A stretch of DNA of 64,000 nucleotides from Arthrobacter sp. ATA002. Its GTDB lineage: Bacteria > Actinomycetota > Actinomycetes > Actinomycetales > Micrococcaceae. Both the position numbers and the translations under genes were made by a program. The notes below the pieces were generated by a model. The model was not told where the DNA came from, did not search any database, and worked only from the letters and a program-made list of their open reading frames with translations. The stretch lies in the NCBI RefSeq assembly GCF_026898095.1, contig NZ_CP114015.1, forward strand, positions 992,001-1,056,000, in the 5' to 3' direction. This document shows positions 30,116-39,870 of the stretch, one piece after another (position 1 is the first letter of the stretch; the number at the start of each line of letters is the position of its first letter).

Positions 30116-31380
30116 ATGGAGCACGTCAGTCCGCCCGGTGTGCGCGGCACCGCTGAAGCAGCGGCCAGGGCGCAGCTTGAGGGGCCCGGCATGGCGGAGC
30201 CGCTGGCAGCCGCAGTCCGGCCCTGGGCCTCACCCCGCTCTCCTGGATCCATGTGCGGTCCCACCACCGGCCCGGTGCCGGAATTAGCGCCCTGTACCGG
30301 GTGGAAGCAGTTCCCCGGGCAGACACCTCACGGTCCGCGCCGCGGACCATACGCCTTCACGTGGGTGCCACAACCGCGCGGCTGCCCGGCGCCGGGAGCG
30401 GGACGGTCAAGTCCGAAGTGGGCGGCATTCCCGTCAGGCTCTGGGTGCATCCGCGCGACCCGGTCCTGACCGGCCTTCCCTGGGCGACGGACCCCGGGGC
30501 CGTAGCCCGCGGAGTATTCGGCGCAGGATCCGCCGATGCCCGCGCGGCATTGACACTGGTGGCTTACCGGCCCCTGCGGCGCGCCGTCGTCCGCGCCACT
30601 TATCAGGGCGAATCCGCCTACCTCAAGGTGCCGCAGCCCCGGCTGGCCGCCGGACTGCGGAGGCGGCTGCAGCTGGCGGGCGGCGCCGGACTGCCGGTTC
30701 CGCCGCTGCTGGAAACGGTGTCCGCTGCAGGGCCAGCGGCAGACGGGGTGCTGGTTCTGGGTTCCCTGCCGGGGCAGTCCCTGCACCGCGGGCTGCTGCA
30801 GGCCGGTACGGACTGGGACCCCGGTGCTCTGACTGCGCTCCTGGACCGGCTGCCGCCCGCGGCTCTGGCGCTGCCGCGCAAAGCCGCCTGGTCCGAACGC
30901 ATTCTCGACTACGGCGCCGGCGCAGCAGTCGCCCTGCCGGCCGGTGCGGAACGCATTCTCCACTGTGCGCAGGGCGTTGCCGGCATGGTCCGCTCCACCG
31001 ACCCGGGACCGCTGGTGCCCGCGCACGGTGACTTCCACGGCGGCAACCTGCTGGCCGGCAACAGCCCTGAACTGCGGCTCACCGGACTGCTGGACGTGGA
31101 CGCGCTGGGGCCGGGACACCGGGTGGATGATCTGGCCTGCTTCCTGGGGCATCTGAGCGTTCTTGCGGCGCAGGCACCCGGGAACGGGGCACTGCAGGCC
31201 GCTGCCATCCGCTGCGCCCGTGTCTTCACCCGCAGTACCGGCGCGGCGGCGCTGTACTGCCGTGCCGCCGGGGTAGCCCTCACCCTGGTGGCCGGAACTT
31301 CGGGCCGCGGCCCGGACGCTGCGCTGCGGACGCTGAGCGTTGCGGAGGAACTCCTGGCTGCGGCCCGCGGCCGCAGCTGA
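30116..31380 (+). CDS. Phosphotransferase (APH/choline-kinase fold), one frameshift near the N-terminus
   Basis: One G is missing near 30222. Restoring it fuses MAEPLAAAVRA to LGLTPLSWIHVRSHHRPG and gives a 421-residue kinase-fold protein. The catalytic loop is VPAHGDFHGGNLL, and the metal-binding Asp is in LTGLLDVDALGPG. The glycine-rich segment and phosphate-acceptor identity are unclear, so it could phosphorylate an aminoglycoside, choline or a metabolite. The start may be ATG 30116 or ATG 30191. It follows the GlpR-like gene by 12 bp. Confidence 0.7.
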
Positions 31381-31388
31381 ACGGGCGG

Positions 31389-31862
31389 CTACGCGGGCGG
31401 CACCAGTTTCTCCAGCAGCGGCTCGCTGCGGTAAGGAATGTGCTCATGCAGGGCCAGCACCGTTTCGGTGCGGATTACGCCCTTGATGCGGAGCACCGAG
31501 CGCAGGGCATGCTGCAGCTGCTGCGTGTCGGTGGCAGCCAGCCGGCACCAGACATCTCCATGTCCGGAGATTTCATGAACCTCCAGGATCTGGGCGATCG
31601 TGCGCAGGCCGGCAATAACCGTGTCCAATTCGCGGTGCGACACCTCGATGGTGACGAACGCCAGGACGTCATACCCCAAGCGCGCCAAATCCACGTCCCT
31701 CCCGCCCGGACGCATGAGGCCGGCCCGGTCCAGATGCTTTAAGTGGCTCTGGGTGGTGTTTCGGGCGATGCCCAGCTTCTCGCTCAGGTCGCCGATCTGT
31801 GCCCGCGGGTCCCGTACCAGTTCCAGCAGCAGCTTCAGATCGAGGGCATCCAGATTGCCCAT
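31389..31862 (-). CDS. Lrp/AsnC-family transcriptional regulator
   Basis: A 157-residue protein with an N-terminal winged HTH (LDLKLLLELVRDPRAQ, then the recognition helix ARNTTQSHLKHLDRAG) and the C-terminal RAM ligand-binding domain (about 65-145, including EISGHGDVWCRLAATD). Such proteins sense amino acids and form octamers. It is divergent from an MFS transporter gene, which is a plausible target; the 223-bp gap between them would contain its operator. Confidence 0.88.
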   Translation of the reverse strand: MGNLDALDLKLLLELVRDPRAQIGDLSEKLGIARNTTQSHLKHLDRAGLMRPGGRDVDLARLGYDVLAFVTIEVSHRELDTVIAGLRTIAQILEVHEISGHGDVWCRLAATDTQQLQHALRSVLRIKGVIRTETVLALHEHIPYRSEPLLEKLVPPA

Positions 31863-32085
31863 TGCGCGCAGCTCCTCTCAGGGAAAACGGAGAATATTGA
31901 TCGAAACCGTCAATTTCCGGAGATTTTGTGCTCGATAAAACCCGGCAGGCCCCATTCTATAGGGGATATAGCGAAGAATCTCGATACTGCCGCCCTGCCG
32001 ACGCCCCAGCTCTGAGCGGGTCCGGCAGCGGGGTCCCGCAGACAGGGATGACCTGAGGTGAACCGAGAAGGGTAATAGACACGCA

Positions 32086-33330
32086 GTGACAGTCCTGAAC
32101 GAACTGCGGATGCGGCCGGCGCCGGCCGGACGCCGCGAATGGGACGCTGCCCGCCGGCCGCGCCTGCTGTTGACCCTGGCGGTCATGACCACTCTGCTGG
32201 TCGGCGCAAACCTTGCCACTCCGCTCTATCCGCTGCTCGGGGTGCGGCTGGAACTGACCCACTTCGGTGTCACCGTAGCCTTTGCCGCGTATGTCATGGT
32301 TCTGGTCGCGGGACTGCTGCTGGTGGGGCACTGGTCCGACTTCATTGGCCGCCGCGCTGCCCTGGTGCTGGCCGGCGTCGTCAGTCTCCTTGGCGGCGTG
32401 CTGTTCGGGACCGCCACCAGCATGGGTGCGCTCATCGCGGGCCGTGCGCTGCAGGGGGCGTCGGTGGCCCTGGCCACCGGTGCCAGTTCAGCGGCGCTGC
32501 GCGAACTGCTGCCGCACCGGCCGGAATGGGCCACCCGCTTCACCCTGATGGTCTCCGCCGGCGGCGTTGCCGCCGGTCCGGTTATCGGCGGTTTGCTGTC
32601 CCTCCTGCCGGCCCCCACCCTGACGCCGTTCCTCATCCACTCCGTGGTGCTTGCCGGGCTGCTGGTGCCGCTGTGCATGCTTAAGGCACGTCCGGCCATC
32701 GCGGTGCCGCCCCTGGGCAGGGCCTTCGCCGCACTGCGGCCGCGCCGTCTGGCTGTCTCGCACCAGGCCCGGTCACAGTTCTGGATGGCCTCGGTTACCG
32801 GCTTCCTCAGCTTCGCCGTCTTCGGCTTCTACTTGTCGCTGGCCCCCACCTACTTTGCCGGCATTGCCGGCACGGCATCCCGCCCGGTCGTCGGCCTGCT
32901 TGCGGCGCTGGCGCTCGCGGCGTCGGCCGTCAGCCAGCTCACCGGAATCCGCGGCCGGCTGGTCGTCCCAGCGGGGCTGGCCCTGATGGGCGCCGGCGTC
33001 GCCCTAATTCCGGCCGCGGGCGCCCAGGAGAGCGTTCCCCTCCTGGTGGCCGCTTCGCTGGCAGCCGGTTTCGGCCAGGGAATGGCCTTCCGTGCCGTCT
33101 TCAACGACGTGGCCGCGAAGGTGGAAGCGGCGCAGCACGCCCAAATCATCAGCACGGTGTACGTGATCACCTACCTGGGCAGCGCCATTCCGGTGCTGGG
33201 GCTGGACGCCGCGGGCGCTGCCTGGGGCCTGCCCACGGCGGTGGCGTGGTTCTCCGCGGCCATTGCCTGCTGCTGTGCCGCGCTGTGTATCTATGCACTG
33301 GTGCGGGCCCTCCGCGCCGGGCGCGCCTGA
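32086..33330 (+). CDS. MFS transporter (drug/metabolite exporter type)
   Basis: A 414-residue, 12-helix major facilitator. Motif A is GHWSDFIGRRAALVLAG between helices 2 and 3, and the helix-5 region reads SAGGVAAGPVIGGLLSLL, the motif C-like pattern of exporters. Substrate unknown. GTG 32086 start. Its divergent Lrp-type neighbour suggests amino-acid-linked control. The stop lies within the first copy of an 18-bp tandem repeat. Confidence 0.85.
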   Translation: MTVLNELRMRPAPAGRREWDAARRPRLLLTLAVMTTLLVGANLATPLYPLLGVRLELTHFGVTVAFAAYVMVLVAGLLLVGHWSDFIGRRAALVLAGVVSLLGGVLFGTATSMGALIAGRALQGASVALATGASSAALRELLPHRPEWATRFTLMVSAGGVAAGPVIGGLLSLLPAPTLTPFLIHSVVLAGLLVPLCMLKARPAIAVPPLGRAFAALRPRRLAVSHQARSQFWMASVTGFLSFAVFGFYLSLAPTYFAGIAGTASRPVVGLLAALALAASAVSQLTGIRGRLVVPAGLALMGAGVALIPAAGAQESVPLLVAASLAAGFGQGMAFRAVFNDVAAKVEAAQHAQIISTVYVITYLGSAIPVLGLDAAGAAWGLPTAVAWFSAAIACCCAALCIYALVRALRAGRA

Positions 33331-33376
33331 CGGCACGGACGCGCCTGACGGCACGGACGCGCCTGACGGCACGGGG
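33323..33376. repeat. Three tandem 18-bp repeats
   Basis: Unit GCGCCTGACGGCACGGAC occurs three times in a row; the last ends GGGG. The first copy includes the MFS stop codon. Because 18 is a multiple of 3, each unit repeats the same in-frame TGA, giving three successive stops. Confidence 0.85.
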
Positions 33377-33421
33377 ACGCCGGGCGTACCCAGCGGCCGC
33401 CGCGGAAAGTAGGCTGGTGCA

Positions 33422-34346
33422 ATGGACATTCCCCGCGAAGCGACTTCCGCCGGCTCCGGCAGCAGCGTCATCGGGCTCGACATCGGCGGCACCAAGACCC
33501 ACGGGCTGCTCCTGCGCGGCGGTGTTCCCGCCGGCGAAGCGGTGTCCGGCAGCGCCAACGTCCAAAATGTTGCCGTCGAGACGGCCGCGGCAAACCTCGC
33601 CGAGATCTTCACGGCATTGAACGCCGGCCCGGTGGACCGCGTGATTGCCGGATCCGGCGGCATCGACACCGCCGAAGACGCCGCCGCCCTCCGCGCGCTG
33701 ATCGCCCCCTGTACCGGGCGCGGCAGTGGACGTCATCCACGACACCCGCCTGATCCTGGCCGCGGGAGAAAGCCCGCACGGAATTGCCGTGATTGCCGGC
33801 ACCGGATCGGTGGCCTGGGGGCTGGGCCCGGACGGCCGGGAAGCCCGCTGCGGGGGATGGGGGCACCTGCTGGGCGATGAGGGCAGCGGCTACTGGATGG
33901 CGCGGGAAGGGGTCCGCCACACCCTGCGGAACTTCAACCTGGGCAGGGACCCGGATGCCCTGGCCGAGTCCCTAATGCGGGCGTGTTCCGTAACCGGACC
34001 GGTCCAGTTCATCTCCCTCTTCCATTCCCCCGAAGCCGGACGGCGCTACTGGGCGTCCAAAGCCGGCGTCGTGTTCGATGCCGCCCTGCAGGGGAGCAGT
34101 GCCGCCGCCGAAATTATCGCAGCGGCCTCACGCCACCTGGCCGGCCTCGCCGCCGACACTGCCCGCCTCCTCGGCATCCCGGGCCCCGTGGTGGTCGGCG
34201 GGGGCCTCGCCATGCACCAGCCGCTGCTGCAGGACCGGCTGAAACAGGACCTGGAGCGGGCCGGGTTGACGGATATCCGTTTCCTGCGCCGGGACCCGGT
34301 CCACGGTGCCGGCTACCTGGCGGCGGGAGACGGACTGCGTGGCTGA
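33422..34346 (+). CDS. BadF/BadG-type sugar kinase (N-acetylglucosamine kinase-like), one frameshift
   Basis: An extra C in the run at about 33705 breaks the frame; removing it joins IAP to VPGAAVDVIHDTRL and gives 307 residues. The ASKHA ATPase signatures are GLDIGGTKTHGLLL at the start, GIAVIAGTGSVAWG in the middle and PVVVGGGLAMHQPLL near the end. GWGHLLGDEGSGYW is typical of N-acetylglucosamine kinases of the BadF/BadG/BcrA/BcrD family. It would phosphorylate an amino sugar in the cytoplasm. The NUDIX gene overlaps its stop. Confidence 0.78.
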
Positions 34347-34799
34347 AGACTTCGACGTCCGAGTGGGTGCCTATGCGGTGATCATCCGGGACGGCAGCAT
34401 CCTGCTCGCGCACTGGAACGACCACGGCTACTCCAGCTGGACCCTGCCCGGGGGAGGCCTGGAAGCGCGCGAAGATGCTCCGGCCGCCGTCGTGCGCGAA
34501 GTGCGGGAGGAAACCGGCTTTACCGTCGAAGCCGGGGAACTGCTGGGCGTGGACAGCATCTTCATTCCGCCCGAACACCGGTTTCCCGGCGGGGAACGCC
34601 GGCTCCTGCACGCACTGCGGATCATTTACCGTGCCCGGGTCACCTCGGGGTGCTGGCCCATGAACTCGGCGGCAGCACTGACCGCGCGGAGTGGGTGGCC
34701 CTGGACCGGATCGCCGAACTCGGCCCCGCACCGCTGGTGCAGGTGGGGCTGAAGCTGGCCATCCGGAACGCCGCCGTTCCGAATGAACAACTGGACTAG
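34339..34799 (+). CDS. NUDIX hydrolase (one frameshift)
   Basis: From GTG 34339 the protein reads VAEDFDVRVGAYAVII. The Nudix box is GGGLEAREDAPAAVVREVREETG, with the REVREETG metal-binding core. One G is missing in a GGGG run near 34648; restoring it continues VLAHELGGSTDRAEWVALD and ends at 34799, giving 153 residues. It hydrolyses a nucleoside-diphosphate-linked compound; substrate unknown. It is translationally coupled to the upstream kinase gene. Confidence 0.78.
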
Positions 34800-34883
34800 C
34801 ACCAGCCGGTGTCCTACCGTTTGAACTCACGGCAGGACACCAGCTCCGCAGGACCCCCCATGACTCCAACGGAAGGCATCTCC

Positions 34884-36026
34884 ATGACCCCGCCGGAACC
34901 CGCCCAGCCGACCGCCGAGCCGATGATCAGTTTCCGCGGCGTCACCAAGTCCTTCGCCGGGTCCGCGGCTCCGGCCGTGGACGGACTGAGCATGGATATC
35001 GCCCGCGGTGAAGTCACCGTTTTTGTGGGCCCGTCCGGCTGCGGAAAGACCACGTCGCTGCGCATGATCAACCGCATGGTCGAGCCCACCTCCGGATCCA
35101 TCACCGTCGACGGCACGGATGTGGGCAAGGTCCGGGCGCCGGAGCTGCGGCGGTCCATGGGATACGTGATGCAGTCCTCGGGCCTCATGCCGCACCGCAC
35201 GGTGCTGGACAACGTGGCCACTGTTCCCCGGCTGCTTGGCCAGTCCAGGGCCAGGGCACGGGCCCGGGCGGCGGAACTGCTCGACGTCGTCGGCCTGGCT
35301 TCCGCGCTGGGCGGTCGTTACCCGGCCCAGCTGTCCGGCGGCCAGCAGCAGCGTGTGGGCGTGGCCCGCGCGCTCGCCGCCGATCCGCCGGTGCTGCTCA
35401 TGGACGAACCTTTCAGCGCGGTTGACCCGGTGGTCCGCACCGAGCTGCAGGACGAGCTGCTGCGCCTGCAGCGGGACCTGGCCAAGACCATCGTCTTCGT
35501 GACCCACGACATTGACGAAGCGACGGTCCTGGGTGACAAAGTCGCAGTATTCGCCGTGGGCGGACGGCTGGCGCAGTATGCCGCCCCCGAGGAAATCCTG
35601 CGCGCTCCCGTCGATGACTTCGTTGCCGGCTTCGTGGGCCGGGACCGGGGTTTCCGGCACCTGTCCTTCCAGGCGGGCCAAGACGTTCCGGTGCATCCGG
35701 TCCAGCTGCTGGATCCGGAGCGGCTGGCGGATCCCTCGGTCGCCGTGGCCGGGAACTGGGCCCTGGCAGTGGACGACGGCGGCCGGCCGCTGGGATGGGT
35801 GCCGGCAGGGGACAGGGCAGCCATTACGTCCGCGGACCGGCTGGTGCCCGGCGGATCGCTGTACCGCGAGGGCGGGAACCTGCGCAAGGCGCTCGATGCC
35901 GCCCTGTCCTCTCCGGCGGGGCTCGGGGTGGTGGTCGACGCCGATCTGCGGGTGATCGGTGCAGTGCGCCCCGATGAGGTGCTGGCGCTGATCGAGCAGG
36001 CTAGGCTGCAGCGGAGCCGGGGCTGA
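34884..36026 (+). CDS. Osmoprotectant ABC transporter ATP-binding protein (OpuCA type)
   Basis: A protein of about 380 residues. Walker A is VGPSGCGKTTS, the signature LSGGQQQRV, Walker B LLMDEPFSAVD, and the switch region VTHDIDEA. A C-terminal region after residue 240 resembles the degenerate CBS pair of OpuCA/ProV ATPases that sense ionic strength (FVGRDRGFRHLSF onwards). ATG 34884 has GGAAGG 7 bases upstream; ATG 34860 with AGGA is the alternative. It is the first gene of a four-gene glycine betaine/choline-type uptake operon. Confidence 0.88.
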   Translation: MTPPEPAQPTAEPMISFRGVTKSFAGSAAPAVDGLSMDIARGEVTVFVGPSGCGKTTSLRMINRMVEPTSGSITVDGTDVGKVRAPELRRSMGYVMQSSGLMPHRTVLDNVATVPRLLGQSRARARARAAELLDVVGLASALGGRYPAQLSGGQQQRVGVARALAADPPVLLMDEPFSAVDPVVRTELQDELLRLQRDLAKTIVFVTHDIDEATVLGDKVAVFAVGGRLAQYAAPEEILRAPVDDFVAGFVGRDRGFRHLSFQAGQDVPVHPVQLLDPERLADPSVAVAGNWALAVDDGGRPLGWVPAGDRAAITSADRLVPGGSLYREGGNLRKALDAALSSPAGLGVVVDADLRVIGAVRPDEVLALIEQARLQRSRG

Positions 36027-36027
36027 C

Positions 36028-36801
36028 ATGGAATGGTTCCTTTCCCACACCGACCAGGTGTTCCGGCTGACCGGACTTCACCTGTTCCAGTCGATCGTGC
36101 CGCTGGTGCTCGGCGTCGTCATCGCTGTTCCGCTGGCGGCCGTGATCCGCGGCAACCGGCGGCTGCGCGGCGCGGTGCTGGCCACCGGTTCGCTGCTGTA
36201 CACCATCCCGTCCCTTGCGCTCTTCGTGACCCTGCCCGCCATCCTGGGAACGCGGATCCTCGACATCAGCAACATCATCATTGCCCTGACAATCTATGCC
36301 GTTGCCCTGATGCTGCGCGTGGCCGTTGACGCCTTCGACTCCGTGGACGACGGCGTCCGGCAGGCCGCCGTCGCCATGGGGTACCAACCGCTGCGCCGGT
36401 TCCTGACCGTGGACCTGCCGCTGTCGGTTCCGGTCCTGATTGCCGGGCTGCGGGTGGTGTCCGTCAGTAACATCTCCATGGTCAGCGTGGGAGCACTGAT
36501 CGGGGTGGAAAACCTGGGTTTCTTCTTCCGGGACGGGCTGCGCCGCTACTTCGTCACCGAGATCGTCGTCGGCATCGTCGCCACGCTGGTCCTGGCCTTC
36601 CTGATGGACCTGGTGTTCGTGCTGCTGCAGCGGGCCCTGACGCCGTGGCTGCGCGCGGGACGCGCCGGCCGTGTCCCGGGCGGGACCGGACAGGGTAAAC
36701 CGGCCGGCCGCAGCGGTGCCGGCACCGGCTCCGGGCGCGGCGGACCGGCACCGGCAGGAACTGCGGCTGTGGCACCGGATGCCGCTTTGAAGGGTGCCTA
36801 G
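36028..36801 (+). CDS. Osmoprotectant ABC transporter permease 1 (OpuCB type)
   Basis: A 257-residue inner-membrane subunit with about six helices. The ATPase-contact loop reads VDDGVRQAAVAMGYQPLRRFLTVDLPLS, the EAA-type motif of ProW/OpuC permeases. The C-terminus carries a Gly/Ala-rich tail of about 45 residues. It starts one base after the ATPase stop region and lies 3 bp before the second permease. Confidence 0.88.
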   Translation: MEWFLSHTDQVFRLTGLHLFQSIVPLVLGVVIAVPLAAVIRGNRRLRGAVLATGSLLYTIPSLALFVTLPAILGTRILDISNIIIALTIYAVALMLRVAVDAFDSVDDGVRQAAVAMGYQPLRRFLTVDLPLSVPVLIAGLRVVSVSNISMVSVGALIGVENLGFFFRDGLRRYFVTEIVVGIVATLVLAFLMDLVFVLLQRALTPWLRAGRAGRVPGGTGQGKPAGRSGAGTGSGRGGPAPAGTAAVAPDAALKGA

Positions 36802-36804
36802 GCC

Positions 36805-37596
36805 ATGACCGTGACTATTCCCCGGACCGAATACACGAGCACCAACGCCCTGGGCCAGGGCTGGGAATGGCTCACCGACCCGGCCAACTGGACCGGGGCG
36901 GCCGGCATCCCGATGCGCAGCCTGGAACACCTGCAGTACACCGGGCTGACCCTGCTGATCGCCGTCGCGCTCGCCGTTCCGCTGGGCCTGTTCATTGGCC
37001 ACACCGGCCGCGGGCAGGTGGCCGTCGTCGCCGTGACGGGCCTGCTGCGCGCACTGCCCACCCTGGGCATGCTGACCCTCTTCGTCCTGCTGGCGGGGCT
37101 GGGCCTGATGCCGCCCATCTGGTCGCTGGTCCTGCTGGCCGTTCCGCCGCTGCTGGCCGGCACGTATTCCGGAATTGCCGCGGTGGACCGCAGCATCGTG
37201 GATTCGGCCCGCAGCATGGGCATGACCGAGCTGCAGATCCTTTTCCGGGTGGAGGTGCCCAACGGGCTGAAAGTCATGTTCGGCGGTCTGCGCGGCGCCA
37301 CCCTGCAGGTGATTGCCACTGCTGCCGTGGTGGCCGTCATCAACCTCGGCGGGCTGGGACGCTACCTCATCGACGGGCTGGCCCTGGGCGACTACGGCCG
37401 GGTCTTTGGCGGTGCGGTCATCATCGCCGTGCTGGCGCTCGCCGTCGACGGCGTGCTGGCGCTGGCGGCACGCCTGCTCATATCACCCGGCCTTCAGGGC
37501 CGGTACACGTCCCCGGCGGCTGCCGCTGCCGGCAACGCACCCATACCGACCGGCGGCGGAACTGCCGCCGCCGGATCACAAGGAGGAAAACAATGA
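36805..37596 (+). CDS. Osmoprotectant ABC transporter permease 2 (OpuCD type)
   Basis: A 263-residue permease paralogous to the previous one, with the EAA-type loop containing IVDSARSMGMTELQILFRVE and NGLKVMFGGLRGATLQVIA. With its partner it forms the membrane channel of the betaine-type importer. Its stop overlaps the start of the binding-protein gene, so the two are translationally coupled. Confidence 0.88.
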   Translation: MTVTIPRTEYTSTNALGQGWEWLTDPANWTGAAGIPMRSLEHLQYTGLTLLIAVALAVPLGLFIGHTGRGQVAVVAVTGLLRALPTLGMLTLFVLLAGLGLMPPIWSLVLLAVPPLLAGTYSGIAAVDRSIVDSARSMGMTELQILFRVEVPNGLKVMFGGLRGATLQVIATAAVVAVINLGGLGRYLIDGLALGDYGRVFGGAVIIAVLALAVDGVLALAARLLISPGLQGRYTSPAAAAAGNAPIPTGGGTAAAGSQGGKQ

Positions 37597-38567
37597 TGCA
37601 GCACACGCGCCGGAACTTCCGGCGGAAGGGCCTGCCGGCCCTGGCCGGCGGCTTCACCCTTGCCCTGGCGCTGGCCGGCTGCAGCGGCGGCGGAGGCGGC
37701 GACCCGCTGGCTTCGGAGGAACCCTCGGAATCGGCCGCCGCCGGTGCCGCGGAAACCATCGTGGTCGGTTCGGCCGACTTCCCCGAATCCAGCACCCTCG
37801 CCGAAATCTATGCCGGAGCGCTCAACGGTGCCGGCATTGAGGCGGAAACCAAGCTGAACATCGGCTCACGGGAGGTCTATCTTCCCGCGCTGGAGGACGG
37901 CTCCATCAACCTCATTCCGGAGTACACGGGGGCGCTGCTCGTGGGCGTGGACCCGGACACCGAACTGGTGGACGCCGGCGAAATCGTCGAGGCCCTGCCC
38001 GAGGCCCTGCCCGAGGGCCTGGTCGTCCTGGAACCGTCCGACGCCGAGAACAAGGACGCCATGGTGGTCACCCAGGCCACGGCCGAGAAGTACCAGCTGG
38101 AGAGCATCGAGGACCTCGCGGAGGTCTGCGACCAGCTCACGCTGGCCGCCCCGGCGGAGTTCGCCGAACGGGCCCAGGGCCTGCCCGGGCTCGAGGAAAA
38201 GTACGGCTGTGTCTTCAAGGAATTCACTCCCATCGGCGACAGCGGAGGCCCGCTGACGGTCGACGCCCTGCTGAAGGACGAGGTGCAGGTGGCGGACATC
38301 TACACCACCACTCCCGCCATCGAGGAAAACGACCTGGTGGTCCTGGAAGATCCGCAGCAGAACTGGCCCGCCCAGCAGGTGGTTCCGCTGGCATCCGGTG
38401 AAGCTCTGACCGATGAAGCCACGGACGTACTGAACCAGGTGTCGGCGCAGCTGACCACCGAGGACCTGATCGAGCTGAACCAGGCCGTCAGCGGGGACCA
38501 GAAACTGGACCCCAGTGAGGCAGCCCGGATGTGGCTGGAAGAGAAGGGCTTCGTCGAGGCCGGATAA
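37593..38567 (+). CDS. Osmoprotectant-binding lipoprotein (OpuCC/OpuAC type)
   Basis: A 324-residue secreted lipoprotein with lipobox LAGC at Cys30, preceded by a twin-Arg-like basic head (TRRNFRRKG) and followed by a Gly/Glu/Ser linker. The mature domain has IVVGSADFPESSTLAEIYAGAL and INLIPEYTGALL, the OpuAC-type ligand-binding signatures. It captures glycine betaine, choline or carnitine for the permeases. Start ATG 37593 follows a canonical AGGAGG at 37581-37586. A terminator closes the operon. Confidence 0.9.
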   Translation: MMQHTRRNFRRKGLPALAGGFTLALALAGCSGGGGGDPLASEEPSESAAAGAAETIVVGSADFPESSTLAEIYAGALNGAGIEAETKLNIGSREVYLPALEDGSINLIPEYTGALLVGVDPDTELVDAGEIVEALPEALPEGLVVLEPSDAENKDAMVVTQATAEKYQLESIEDLAEVCDQLTLAAPAEFAERAQGLPGLEEKYGCVFKEFTPIGDSGGPLTVDALLKDEVQVADIYTTTPAIEENDLVVLEDPQQNWPAQQVVPLASGEALTDEATDVLNQVSAQLTTEDLIELNQAVSGDQKLDPSEAARMWLEEKGFVEAG

Positions 38568-38581
38568 CCCTGCCGGTACCG

Positions 38582-38623
38582 CCGGGGACCCCTTTCCGCT
38601 TCATATGGGAAAGGGGTCCCCGG
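38582..38623 (+). terminator. Terminator closing the OpuC operon
   Basis: CCGGGGACCCCTTTCC (38582-38597) pairs with GGAAAGGGGTCCCCGG (38608-38623). It is followed by TCTGTGG, so the U-tract is weak. The position fits operon closure. Confidence 0.7.
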
Positions 38624-38642
38624 TCTGTGGCACCATGTTGGA

Positions 38643-39860
38643 ATGGCAGAATTCAAGCAGTCGCACAAGCTCCACAACGTTCTCTACGACATCCGCGGGC
38701 CGCTGCTGGAGCACGCCCAGCGCATGGAAGCGGCCGGCCAGCGGATCCTGAAGCTGAACATCGGCAACCCCGCGCCCTTCGGCTTCGAGGCGCCGGAAGC
38801 CATTCTCGTGGACATGATGCGGCATCTGCCCAAAGCCCAGGGATACAGTGACTCGCGCGGCATTTTCTCCGCCCGCACCGCCGTCGTCCAGTACTACCAG
38901 GGCCGCGGAATCCAGAACATCGACGTCGACGACGTGTACCTGGGCAACGGCGTCAGCGAGCTGATCACGCTCTCGCTGCAGGCGCTGCTGAACAACGGCG
39001 ACGAAATTCTCGTGCCGGCGCCGGACTATCCGCTGTGGACCGCTTCGGTGTCACTGGCCGGCGGCACGGCGGTGCATTACCTGTGCGACGAAAACGAGCA
39101 CTGGTGGCCCGACGTTGAGGACCTTGAGTCCAAGATCACCGACCGGACCAAGGGCATCGTGCTGATCAACCCGAACAACCCCACCGGTGCGGTGTATCCG
39201 GAACACATTGTGCGGGCCATTGTGGACCTCGCCCGGAAGCACGGCCTGATCATTTTCTCGGATGAGATCTACGAAAAGATCCTGTACGACGACGCCGTCC
39301 ACGTGAACTCCGCGACCATCGCCGGCGAGGATGTCCTCTGCCTGACGTTCAGCGGACTGTCCAAGGCCTACCGGATTGCCGGCTACCGCAGCGGATGGAT
39401 GGCGATTTCCGGACCCAAGCACGAGGCCGCGGACTACATCGAGGGCATCAACCTGCTCGCCAACATGCGGCTGTGCGCCAACGTTCCGGCGCAGCACGCC
39501 ATCCAGACCGCGCTGGGCGGCTACCAGAGCATCAACGACCTGATTCTGCCCGGCGGCCGGCTCAAGGCCCAGCGCGACCTGGCCCACAAGATGCTCAACG
39601 ACATTCCCGGGGTCAGCTGCGAGCTGTCCATGGGCGCCCTGTACCTGTTTCCGAAGCTGGATCCGGAGGTCTATCCGATTGCCAGTGACGAACAGTTCGC
39701 CCTGGACCTGCTCAAGCAGCAGAAGATCCTGATCTCGGTCGGAACGGCCTTCAACTGGGTGCGCCCCGACCACTTCCGGATGGTCACCCTGCCCAACGTG
39801 GAGGACATTGAAGACGCCATGATCCGGCTGGCCGAGTTCCTGAGCACCTACAAGCAGTAA
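38643..39860 (+). CDS. Alanine-type PLP aminotransferase (AlaA-like)
   Basis: A 405-residue fold-type I aminotransferase. LKLNIGNPAPFGFEAP near the start and RLPAxxGYSDSRG-like sequence (LPKAQGYSDSRGIFSA) are characteristic of AlaA/YfbQ. LINPNNPTGAVY, the PLP-Asp in IIFSDEIYEKI, and the Lys in FSGLSKAYRIAGYRSGW complete the site. It probably makes alanine from pyruvate and glutamate. It is a single gene after the OpuC terminator and convergent with xseB. Confidence 0.88.
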   Translation: MAEFKQSHKLHNVLYDIRGPLLEHAQRMEAAGQRILKLNIGNPAPFGFEAPEAILVDMMRHLPKAQGYSDSRGIFSARTAVVQYYQGRGIQNIDVDDVYLGNGVSELITLSLQALLNNGDEILVPAPDYPLWTASVSLAGGTAVHYLCDENEHWWPDVEDLESKITDRTKGIVLINPNNPTGAVYPEHIVRAIVDLARKHGLIIFSDEIYEKILYDDAVHVNSATIAGEDVLCLTFSGLSKAYRIAGYRSGWMAISGPKHEAADYIEGINLLANMRLCANVPAQHAIQTALGGYQSINDLILPGGRLKAQRDLAHKMLNDIPGVSCELSMGALYLFPKLDPEVYPIASDEQFALDLLKQQKILISVGTAFNWVRPDHFRMVTLPNVEDIEDAMIRLAEFLSTYKQ

Positions 39861-39870
39861 CCGGGGCGGA

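Noticed and set aside
33323..33376. Short tandem repeats considered as a CRISPR-like array
   Set aside because: Units are contiguous with no spacers and there are only three.
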